From assembly GCA_003171235.1 (NCBI GenBank), contig PMYM01000163.1:1-11295 (forward strand): a DNA stretch of 11,295 nt. The letters are read 5' to 3'. The position numbers and the translations under genes are program-made. Below are positions 5,616-11,295 of the stretch, in pieces. The notes under the pieces were generated by a model. That model saw only the letters and a list, made by a program, of their open reading frames with translations, did no database searches and was not told where the DNA came from. This stretch comes from Phycisphaerales bacterium (GTDB lineage: Bacteria > Planctomycetota > Phycisphaerae > SM23-33). Numbering within the stretch: position 1 is the first letter of the stretch; every line of letters starts with the position of its first letter.

Positions 5616-5739
5616 GGTGCCATGCTTCCCCCCTCGTTGCTGCTGGGGGAAGCATGTCCTTTCGTTCCTAAGCAGATAGACAAGCAACCGGAATCGGTTC
5701 AGACATGCTTCCCCTAAACGACAGGGGAAGCATGGCACC
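5616..5739. repeat. mirror-arranged pair of REP/BIME-like palindromes
   Basis: Palindrome 1: CATGCTTCCCCC (5621-5632) with GGGGGAAGCATG (5645-5656), loop 12 nt. Palindrome 2: CATGCTTCCCC (5704-5714) with GGGGAAGCATG (5724-5734), loop 9 nt. The outer flanks extend the match: GGTGCCATGCTTCCCC (5616-5631) is the exact complement of GGGGAAGCATGGCACC (5724-5739), so the whole segment can also fold as one long nested hairpin. A smaller AACCG/CGGTT hairpin (5686-5699) lies in the centre. It sits between the convergent UDG and sugar transferase genes and may stop transcription from both sides. The arrangement of two palindromes in inverted orientation matches the BIME architecture of REP elements. 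Confidence 0.8.
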
Positions 5740-5765
5740 CCGCCAACGCCTTGGCGCCAGCGGTC

Positions 5766-6380
5766 CTACTTTTCTTGCCGCAAATAGTCTTGCAGGCGCT
5801 GTACGCGTTTTTCGGCGCCGCGGAAGAGGGCAGCCAGCGTCGCCAGCAGGATGCGGGCGTCCATGCCCCAACTGCGGTGGTCGACGTAGTACACGTCCCA
5901 CTCGATTCGCTCCGGCCAAGTCAGGGCGGTGCCGCCATGCACCTGTGCCAGGCCGGTGACGCCCGGCGGCACTTCAAGCCGCCGGCGCTGGAAGGCGGTG
6001 TAGTCGGCGATCTGCTCAGGCACGGTGGGGCGGGGGCCCACCAGCGACATCTGCCCGGCCAGCACGTTGAAGAGCTGGGGCAACTCGTCCAGCTTGGTCC
6101 GGCGCAGGAATCGGCCGACGGGGGTGACGTCGGCGTCGGCGTCAGTGATGACGATAGTCGGGTCGGGGTTGTGGGCGTGGCTGGCCTTCATGGTGCGGAA
6201 CTTGACCAGGGGGAAGAGCTTGCCCCCCAGGCCGGCGCGGTCCTGGACGAAGAACCCCGGCCCCCCTCCGCCTGCCCGCACCAGCAGGTACAGCACCAGC
6301 ATCACCGGGCTGAGCGCCACCAGCCCCAGGGCCGCGGCCAGCAGGTCGAAAAGGCGTTTACTTGTACGGTAGAGATTCAT
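5766..6380 (-). CDS. polyprenyl-phosphate sugar-1-phosphate transferase (PglC/WbaP family)
   Basis: A 204-residue bacterial sugar transferase that moves a sugar phosphate from a nucleotide sugar to undecaprenyl phosphate, the first membrane step of a glycan such as exopolysaccharide, capsule or O antigen. Seen: 'SKRLFDLLAAALGLVALSPVMLVLYLLV' (7-34), the N-terminal hydrophobic hairpin; 'VKFRTMK' (59-65); the catalytic Asp98-Glu99 dyad in 'KLDELPQLFNVL'; 'MSLVGPRP' (111-118); and 'PPGVTGLAQV' (138-147). The length fits the small monotopic PglC-type enzymes rather than long WbaP forms with extra membrane helices. ATG 6380 has AGG 8 nt upstream; a TTG start at 6413 would run through the CAATTG repeats and is rejected. 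The donor sugar cannot be told. No other glycan-synthesis genes lie in the window; upstream on the same strand is the GH42-like gene. Confidence 0.93.
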   Translation of the reverse strand: MNLYRTSKRLFDLLAAALGLVALSPVMLVLYLLVRAGGGGPGFFVQDRAGLGGKLFPLVKFRTMKASHAHNPDPTIVITDADADVTPVGRFLRRTKLDELPQLFNVLAGQMSLVGPRPTVPEQIADYTAFQRRRLEVPPGVTGLAQVHGGTALTWPERIEWDVYYVDHRSWGMDARILLATLAALFRGAEKRVQRLQDYLRQEK

Positions 6381-6397
6381 CCAATTGACCTGAACTG

Positions 6398-6430
6398 AAT
6401 TGTCAATTGACAATTGTCAATTGGCAATTG
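6398..6430. repeat. CAATTG-rich overlapping palindromes
   Basis: AATTGTCAATTGACAATT (6398-6415) is a perfect 18-bp palindrome and overlaps the perfect palindrome TTGACAATTGTCAA (6407-6420). A related GGCAATTG follows (6423-6430), and another CAATTG lies at 6382-6387. The AT-rich stretch is out of place in this GC-rich neighbourhood and fills the 56-nt gap between the GH42-like gene and the sugar transferase gene, both on the minus strand. Confidence 0.7.
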
Positions 6431-6436
6431 TTCTAC

Positions 6437-8458
6437 TCACCGCCGGTCGCTCTTGAGAATGGCCACCTCGTAGGGATCCAGCGTCATCTCGCCGAAGACC
6501 GACGCCCCGGACAGCAGGTCCCTGCTGGCGGGCAGGCGGCCGATCTTCTGCGGCTGGTCGGAGTGGTTGAGCAAAAACAGCAGCGTCCTGCGCGGCGACC
6601 AGCGGCGGACGATCTCCACGTCCTCCGGCAGGCCGCTCACCACCGGATCGATGCCACTGCGGGCCAGGGCCAATTCCATGATGCCGCCGGCGTTGGCTGG
6701 ATCGAGGAATGTGCCCGCGTACAGCACATGCCCGCTGCCCAGGGTGTTGAAGGTTACGGCCGGCTGGCCGGCCAGATGCCCGCTCCGCCACGCGCCCAGG
6801 GGCTTGGCGGTGGTGCACTTGAGCAGTTCGCACCAGTGCCCGCTCTGGATGCTCTTGCCTCCGGGCAGGTCGATGGCGCTGGCATCGTCGGCCGCCGGGC
6901 CGGACTCCTCTACCGTGGCCCCGACCAGTTCGGCCAGCAGTCCCGGGGCAGTGGCGCCGACCAGGCGGTTGCCCTCGTCGCGCGTGCCACAGGGCGGCGT
7001 GATCAGTAATGTCCCGCCGCCGCGGACGAATTCGCCAAGCCGCTCCGCCGGGTCCCGGCCCATCACCGCAAAACCAGGCAGCACCAGCAAACCAAGCCCG
7101 GCGAAGCTGTCGTTGGCGTCGACGAACCCGACGGGGTAGTGCCCCCGCCAGAGGCACTGGTGGGCCAGTTGGGCCTGCTGGCGCGGGCTGGGCAGGTGCA
7201 GATTCAGTGCCCGGTGGGCCTGCTCCTGCTCACAACTCACCAGCACGCCGGCGGCGATGTCCAGGGTGGTGCCGAGGATTTCAAAGCCGATGTGGCGCAG
7301 CTCGTTGCCCTCCCGGCTGAATTCCTCGTACCGGCGGCTGGGCTGGTTGTCCTGGTCGAGCACGCCCTGGCGATACGGCTGGGTATCGGGGCGGCCGCTC
7401 CGCCAGGGGCTGTGTAGCAGGCCGTCGGCGCCGTGGGCGATGGCCTGGTAGGCCCACAGTCGCATCTGGTCGGGCGGGGGTGCGGGGACCGGCTCGCCGC
7501 TGAGGCTGACGGCGCCCGCCTGCATCCGCGGCACCAAGAAGTTGCCCCCGGCCGAGCGCGCCAGGTCGGCCTGGCAGGCCCAGCGGTGGGGATTGACCTC
7601 CAGGCCGGGCCAGATGTCCACCCCGGCGAAATCCAACTGTCTGCTCAGCCGGGCGTAATCCACCAGCGGGCTCGCCTGGCCATGGGTGACAAACCAGCGC
7701 GGGTTGGCCTGGCGGATGACCTGGGCCTGCCGGCCCAGCAGTCCGCAGGCGCTGTAGCTGATGAAGCGGTAGTGATCCAGCAGGTGGCTGGGATTGCCCC
7801 CCTCCGTGCCGCGGGGCAGCGGAACTTGGTCGAAACCGCCGTGGGCCTGGCAGCCCGGTTGATCGCCCCAGGCGGCACACAGGGCGGAGAAGTCATCGTT
7901 GTACTTGCGGCGGAGCCACTGGCGGAAGGCCTGCTGGCAGGATTCGCAGAAGCAGGGGGCAAAGCTTTCGTCGATCCCGCCGGCCAGCTCCCAGCCGATC
8001 ACGTGTTCGCTCTGGGCGAAGCTCCCCGCCATGGCCGCGACGACTCGCCGGCCAAGGTCCGCCAGCGTGGGCGAGAGACTGCAGCAATCGCTTGCCTTGC
8101 CGCCGGAGGCCGGGCGGCCCTGGGCGTCCAGACGTAGCACATTGGGGTGCTGGGCGATCAGCCAGGCGGGCGGCACAGACACCGGAGCGCACAGGATGGT
8201 CTGTATGCCAAGTTCGCCCAGCCGGCTGACCTGCTGGTGAAAGAAGGAAAAATCGTAGCGCCCCTCCTGGGGCTCGACCATCGGCCAGGCCCCGTCGGCC
8301 AGGCGCACCACGTTTACGCTGGCCGCGGCCATGCGGTGGGGGTCTTCCTGCCAGTCTTGGGCGGCCCCCTGCTCGGGCGAATAGTCGGCGCCAAAGAGGA
8401 ATGTCTCCAGCTTGATGGAGCGGCGGTGAGACGGCGTCGGGAACATTCCATTATCCAT
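6437..8458 (-). CDS. GH42 (beta-galactosidase family)-like protein, probably lacking both catalytic glutamates
   Basis: A 673-residue protein from ATG 8458, normal length for glycoside hydrolase family 42. Seen: 'FGADYSPEQ' at 22-30; 'GIQTILCAPVSVPPAWL' (strand and helix of the TIM barrel, 84-100); 'DCCSLSP' (124-130), matching the family 'HYCPNSP' site; 'CFCESCQQAFRQWLRRKY' (169-186), retaining the Cys cluster that binds zinc in GH42; and 'LDFAGVDIWP' (275-284). The central and C-terminal parts fit the GATase-like middle domain ('GLGLLVLPGFAVMGR') and a small beta domain. The acid/base motif, normally an Asn-Glu pair after 'GWQxD', reads 'GWELAGGIDES' here, and the nucleophile motif (family Met-Glu) reads 'FLVPRMQAG'. 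No signal peptide follows the chosen start. An upstream TTG at 8548 (703 residues) would translate through a palindromic repeat; ATG 8446 is also possible. Confidence 0.85.
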   Translation of the reverse strand: MDNGMFPTPSHRRSIKLETFLFGADYSPEQGAAQDWQEDPHRMAAASVNVVRLADGAWPMVEPQEGRYDFSFFHQQVSRLGELGIQTILCAPVSVPPAWLIAQHPNVLRLDAQGRPASGGKASDCCSLSPTLADLGRRVVAAMAGSFAQSEHVIGWELAGGIDESFAPCFCESCQQAFRQWLRRKYNDDFSALCAAWGDQPGCQAHGGFDQVPLPRGTEGGNPSHLLDHYRFISYSACGLLGRQAQVIRQANPRWFVTHGQASPLVDYARLSRQLDFAGVDIWPGLEVNPHRWACQADLARSAGGNFLVPRMQAGAVSLSGEPVPAPPPDQMRLWAYQAIAHGADGLLHSPWRSGRPDTQPYRQGVLDQDNQPSRRYEEFSREGNELRHIGFEILGTTLDIAAGVLVSCEQEQAHRALNLHLPSPRQQAQLAHQCLWRGHYPVGFVDANDSFAGLGLLVLPGFAVMGRDPAERLGEFVRGGGTLLITPPCGTRDEGNRLVGATAPGLLAELVGATVEESGPAADDASAIDLPGGKSIQSGHWCELLKCTTAKPLGAWRSGHLAGQPAVTFNTLGSGHVLYAGTFLDPANAGGIMELALARSGIDPVVSGLPEDVEIVRRWSPRRTLLFLLNHSDQPQKIGRLPASRDLLSGASVFGEMTLDPYEVAILKSDRR

Positions 8459-8490
8459 GGGAAGGCTCACTGGGGCTTCAACTGGGCAGT

Positions 8491-8563
8491 GGAACAGGTG
8501 AACAGGCGAAAACAAAAACGGCCAGCTCGCCTGCGGTCTCCTGCTCAACTGTTCACCTGCTCC
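8491..8563. repeat. inverted repeat in the GH42-like gene leader
   Basis: GGAACAGGTGAACAG (8491-8505) and CTGTTCACCTGCTCC (8549-8563) are complementary at 14 of 15 positions. Inside, CAGGCGA (8503-8509) can pair with TCGCCTG (8527-8533). In the minus-strand transcript this would form a stem-loop ahead of the GH42-like gene. The in-frame TTG at 8548 lies at its edge, which argues that the 30 extra codons are repeat read-through rather than protein. Confidence 0.6.
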
Positions 8564-8585
8564 GACTCACACTATCTATCGTGAA

Positions 8586-8713
8586 AGACTACTAGTAGTC
8601 TGTAACAGGAAATTCCACGGGTGGCACAGCCTTTCTAGGCTGTGCGCGCACAGGCTGGAAAGCCTGTGCCACCAAAGAACCTACCCATCGTTTTTGCTGT
8701 GACAGACTACTAG
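8586..8713. mobile_element. MITE/REP-like non-coding element with terminal inverted repeats
   Basis: Terminal inverted repeats of 17 bp, CTAGTAGTCTGTAACAG (8592-8608) and CTGTGACAGACTACTAG (8697-8713), match at 16 of 17 positions and enclose a 122-bp element. The interior holds two palindromes: GCACAGCC/GGCTGTGC with loop TTTCTA, and GCACAGGCT/AGCCTGTGC with loop GGAA. Their outer arms, GGTGGCACAGCCTTTC and GAAAGCCTGTGCCACC, are complementary with one mismatch. At the left end AGACTACTAGTAGTCT (8586-8601) is a perfect 16-bp palindrome, as if a second, outward-facing terminal repeat abuts the element through a shared CTAG. There is no coding capacity. Confidence 0.75.
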
Positions 8714-8761
8714 GGGCCATTGTTTACCATGTCCGGAAGGGCCTTGGCAACTGTGCGGCGT

Positions 8762-10684
8762 TCATCGTCCGGATTCCCGGCTGGCCGGGGACCGCGCTTT
8801 GGTCAGGGCGTCGAGCAGATCGGCTTTCTTGAATATGCCGTACAGCCGGATGGGCTGGGGCGACCCCGGCGCAAATACAGCCGTCACCGGCACCCCCGGC
8901 TCGCGCAACTGGTTGAGCAGGGCGTAGGCCGGCGAGTCGCGCCGCGAGACGTCGCCGCGCAGGGCCAGCACGCCCTGGGCCTGGATGGCCTTGGCCACCT
9001 CCGGATCGTTATATACCGTTTGCTCCACCGTCTTGCAGGTAAGGCACCAGGAGGCGGTGAAATCCACCAGCACCACCTTGTCGGCGGCCCGGGCGGCGGT
9101 AAAAGCGGCCTGGTCGTATTCCTCAAAACGGGTGGCCAGGGGTTTGGCCGGGGTGAGCATCAGCACTCCGGCCGCCACGGCCAGCGCCAGGGCCAGCGCC
9201 CGCAGCGACCACTTGCGCCCGGCCGGGGCGTCGTACGATAGCCACGAACCCCACATCCACAGGCAGAAGGCCAGCACCACGGCATAGGCGATAATCCAGG
9301 CCGGGTAGGCCTCCTGCATCTGTGTGCCTAACAACCACGCCGCCACCAGCAGCATGACGAAGCCCATGGACTTCTTGAACAGGTCGGTCCACAGCCCGGC
9401 CTTGGGCACGCGCGCCACCAGCGAAGGAAACGCCGTCAGCAGGGCGTACGGGCTGGCCATTCCCAGCCCGATTACCAGGATGCCTATCGTCCCCAGCCAC
9501 AGCGGCTGGGCCAGCGTCCAGGCGAAGGCGAAGGTCAAAATGGCGAAGCTGCAGGGCGTGGAAAGCAGCGCCGTCAGCAGGCCCGCCCCCAGCGACCCCA
9601 GGTAACCCTGCCGCGGCTGGATTGAGGCCACCGCCTTGGGCGCCAGCACCGTGTACAGGCCGAACAGGTTCATCGCCAGCGCCACCATGAGCAGCGCCAT
9701 GCCGATCACGAATTGCGGGTAGCGGAAATGGTCGCCCCAATGGAAGCCGTAACCGGCCGCCCGCAGGCCCGCGTTCAACCCGGCCAGCAGCACGAAGAAC
9801 AGCACGATGCCCGCAGCGTACAAGAGGCCCATAATCTCGAAGCGGCGGGCCGACTGCTTGGCCTGCTGCAGGATGGAAAGCAATTTCAGCGGTATGACCG
9901 GCAGCACGCAGGGCATGATGTTGAGGATCAGCCCGGCCAGGAACGCCAGCCCCAGGCCGCTCCAGATCGCCAGGTCCGGCGCGGGCGAGGCCCAGGCGGC
10001 GCCGTAGGGCGAGATCTCGTAGGTTTGTTGCCATTGCCGCAGGGTGCGGGCCTGGCCAAGGGGATCCTGGAAGCGGCTGGTCCAGGCCGGCCAGGGCGCT
10101 GCCTGCAAGCCCACCTGGACCTTTACTTCCAGCGCGGCGTCGAAGGGCGGCAGGCAGATCGCGGCATTGCAGGCCTGGCCCCGGATCGTCAGCCGTAGAG
10201 TGTAGCCCCCCGCCTGGGCCTGGGGCGAGATCGTGATGGGCACGAATACGTCGAAGTGCCCGGCATACACCTGGTGGGGCGGCTGACCGGGCAAGGCCAG
10301 TTCAGTGGCGGGGGGATACAGGGCCTCGCCGGCGGCCACCGCCGCGGACGGATCGCCGCCGGTGGCCGAGGGAATTTGCTCCGCCGGGCGAATCCTCAAG
10401 GGTATCACGTCGCTGCCCGGCATGACGGCGTAGACCCGGAAATCGTCCTTAATCATGAACTCCAGGGCCAGCCAAAGCGTCTGCCCCGGCTGGGCGGGTT
10501 GATGAGAGAGGACCGGCTCGATCGTGATAACGTCGTTAAGACTCACCGCTCCGGCGGGTTGGCTGGCGGCTGTCGGCGGGATCGCTGCCGCCGGTGCCGT
10601 GGCCGGTGAGTCCGCGACGCGGTCGGCGGCCGCAACCGCCCCCGCCGCAATCAGGCAGGCCAGGATGGTCAAAGCTGGCTTCAT
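8762..10684 (-). CDS. dsbD: thiol:disulfide interchange protein DsbD
   Basis: A 640-residue inner-membrane protein that carries electrons from cytoplasmic thioredoxin to periplasmic disulfide partners. A signal peptide (1-19) and an Ala/Pro linker precede the periplasmic N-terminal domain (about 50-190), with the redox pair Cys172-Cys177 in 'QACNAAICLPP'. The membrane core (about 240-510) has Cys259 in 'NIMPCVLPVIPLK' and Cys378 in 'LLSTPCSFAILTF', the conserved transmembrane cysteine pair. The C-terminal thioredoxin-like domain (about 520-630) has 'DFTASWCLTCK' with Cys547 and Cys550. All six catalytic cysteines are therefore present. The C-X4-C spacing in the N-terminal domain is one shorter than the C-X5-C of the E. 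coli protein. ATG 10684 lies 6 nt beyond the queA stop with a GAG ribosome-binding site inside that junction, so translation of the two is probably linked. Partners for cytochrome c maturation or DsbC are not in view. Confidence 0.95.
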   Translation of the reverse strand: MKPALTILACLIAAGAVAAADRVADSPATAPAAAIPPTAASQPAGAVSLNDVITIEPVLSHQPAQPGQTLWLALEFMIKDDFRVYAVMPGSDVIPLRIRPAEQIPSATGGDPSAAVAAGEALYPPATELALPGQPPHQVYAGHFDVFVPITISPQAQAGGYTLRLTIRGQACNAAICLPPFDAALEVKVQVGLQAAPWPAWTSRFQDPLGQARTLRQWQQTYEISPYGAAWASPAPDLAIWSGLGLAFLAGLILNIMPCVLPVIPLKLLSILQQAKQSARRFEIMGLLYAAGIVLFFVLLAGLNAGLRAAGYGFHWGDHFRYPQFVIGMALLMVALAMNLFGLYTVLAPKAVASIQPRQGYLGSLGAGLLTALLSTPCSFAILTFAFAWTLAQPLWLGTIGILVIGLGMASPYALLTAFPSLVARVPKAGLWTDLFKKSMGFVMLLVAAWLLGTQMQEAYPAWIIAYAVVLAFCLWMWGSWLSYDAPAGRKWSLRALALALAVAAGVLMLTPAKPLATRFEEYDQAAFTAARAADKVVLVDFTASWCLTCKTVEQTVYNDPEVAKAIQAQGVLALRGDVSRRDSPAYALLNQLREPGVPVTAVFAPGSPQPIRLYGIFKKADLLDALTKARSPASRESGR

Positions 10685-10690
10685 CGATCA

Positions 10691-11295
10691 TCACTCTATC
10701 AGCATAGCGTCGCCATAGGAATAGAACCGGTAGCCCTGCTGGACGGCCTGGGCGTAGGCCCGCAGGATGACCTCCACGCCGGCCGTCGAACCAGGCGAGC
10801 AGAACGCCGCCACCAGCATCAGTAAGGTGGAGCGGGGCAGATGGAAGTTGGTTATCAAAGCATCCACCATTCGGAAATCATACGGCGGATAGATGAAGAT
10901 GTCGGTCCGCCCGCACCGGGGCGACAACTCGCCCCCAGCGGCCGCCGATTCCAGCACGCGCACGGCGGTGGTGCCCACGGCCACGATTCGCCGCCCCTCG
11001 GCGCGGGCTGCGGATATGGCCGCCGCCGCCGGCGGGGAAAGCTCGAACCATTCCGAGTGCATGTGGTGATCGGCCACTTGCCGGACCTTGACCGGCAGGA
11101 ACGTTCCCGGCCCGACGTGCAATGTTACCTGGGTCAATTGCACCTGCGCCTGGCGGAGCCGCTCCAGCAGTTCCGGCGTGAAATGCAATCCGGCCGTCGG
11201 CGCCGCCACGGCCCCCGCCCGGCGAGCATAGACGGTCTGGTAGGACTCGCGGTCGGCCGCCTGGGGTGACTTGCGGCGGATGTAGGGCGGCAGGG
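10691..11295 (-). CDS. queA: S-adenosylmethionine:tRNA ribosyltransferase-isomerase (5'-truncated by the window)
   Basis: About 200 C-terminal residues are visible and the N-terminal part lies beyond the right edge. QueA transfers and isomerises the ribosyl group of S-adenosylmethionine onto 7-aminomethyl-7-deazaguanine in tRNA, giving epoxyqueuosine. Seen in order: 'LPPYIRR' near the edge, 'SYQTVYARRAGAVAAPTAGLHFT' (the family signature around VAAPTAGLHF), 'VTLHVGPGTFLPVKV', 'HMHSEWFEL', 'RIVAVGTTAVRVLES', 'TDIFIYPPYDFRMVDALITNFHLPRSTLLMLVAAF', and the C-terminal 'AYAQAVQQGYRFYSYGDAMLIE'. All are conserved QueA blocks. The reading frame enters 2 nt short of a codon at 11295. It is the upstream member of a queA-dsbD pair. 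Confidence 0.97.
   Translation of the reverse strand, partial: LPPYIRRKSPQAADRESYQTVYARRAGAVAAPTAGLHFTPELLERLRQAQVQLTQVTLHVGPGTFLPVKVRQVADHHMHSEWFELSPPAAAAISAARAEGRRIVAVGTTAVRVLESAAAGGELSPRCGRTDIFIYPPYDFRMVDALITNFHLPRSTLLMLVAAFCSPGSTAGVEVILRAYAQAVQQGYRFYSYGDAMLIE

Larger units (their letters stand above)
8459..8761. other. gene-free spacer upstream of the GH42-like gene
   Basis: About 303 bases between the stop of dsbD and the chosen start of the GH42-like gene, both on the minus strand. It is filled mostly by repeats: an inverted repeat at 8491-8563 and a MITE-like element at 8592-8713. I see no gene in it and no clear promoter. Confidence 0.6.

Noticed and set aside
4639..5655. Long minus-strand open frame running antisense through the UDG gene as an N-terminal extension of the ferredoxin
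   Set aside because: It is a GC-rich shadow of the UDG reading frame. The ferredoxin has its own ATG at 4638 with a Shine-Dalgarno sequence and family-typical length.
5616..5739. CRISPR array
   Set aside because: Only two palindromic units in inverted orientation, not direct repeats with regular spacers.
6417..7157. Other long frames over the GH42-like gene on both strands (for example 7433-8137 plus)
   Set aside because: Arg/Gly/Ala-rich shadow frames expected in GC-rich coding DNA; the GH42 frame has family motifs throughout.
9123..10034. Long alternative minus-strand frame inside dsbD
   Set aside because: No membrane pattern or motif; dsbD in the other frame shows all conserved cysteines.

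Overview
The window looks like a fragment of a GC-rich bacterial chromosome, most plausibly from a planctomycete or relative. That guess rests on the mix of genes (a short AsmA-like protein, a stand-alone single-cluster ferredoxin, a family 4 uracil-DNA glycosylase, a GH42-type protein, a three-domain DsbD) and on palindromic dispersed repeats. No marker gene fixes the taxon, so treat it as a weak inference.

Layout. Positions 1-74 hold a complete tRNA-Val (anticodon CAC). Directly behind it, from about 75 to 3200, lies a visibly more AT-rich block. It carries four same-strand (minus) genes that read towards the tRNA: a short coiled-coil protein (2685-3131), a membrane-anchored Mrr-like nuclease (1746-2606), an orphan 319-residue protein with a basic AT-hook-like tail (673-1632), and a winged-helix protein resembling the N-terminal domain of phage replication protein O (131-475). 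The tRNA-adjacent position, the composition and the gene content suggest an integrated accessory element or its remnant. No integrase and no convincing attachment-site repeat are visible.

From about 3460 onward the sequence is GC-rich and looks like chromosomal backbone: an AsmA-like envelope protein (+, 3463-4368), a 4Fe-4S ferredoxin (-, 4414-4638), family 4 uracil-DNA glycosylase (+, 4810-5589), a PglC/WbaP-type sugar-phosphate transferase (-, 5766-6380), a GH42-like protein (-, 6437-8458), DsbD (-, 8762-10684) and the 3' part of queA (-, from 10691 to the window edge). queA and dsbD are 6 nt apart and very likely cotranscribed. The GH42-like gene and the sugar transferase are 56 nt apart and may also share a transcript.

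The spacers are unusually structured. A pair of mirror-arranged palindromes sits between the convergent UDG and sugar transferase genes (5616-5739). A MITE/REP-like element of about 122 bp with 17-bp terminal inverted repeats lies upstream of the GH42-like gene (8592-8713). CAATTG-rich perfect palindromes separate the GH42-like and transferase genes (6398-6430), and several further dyads lie in the accessory block. The best protein-level oddity is the GH42-like gene: it keeps the fold signatures but appears to lack both catalytic glutamates.
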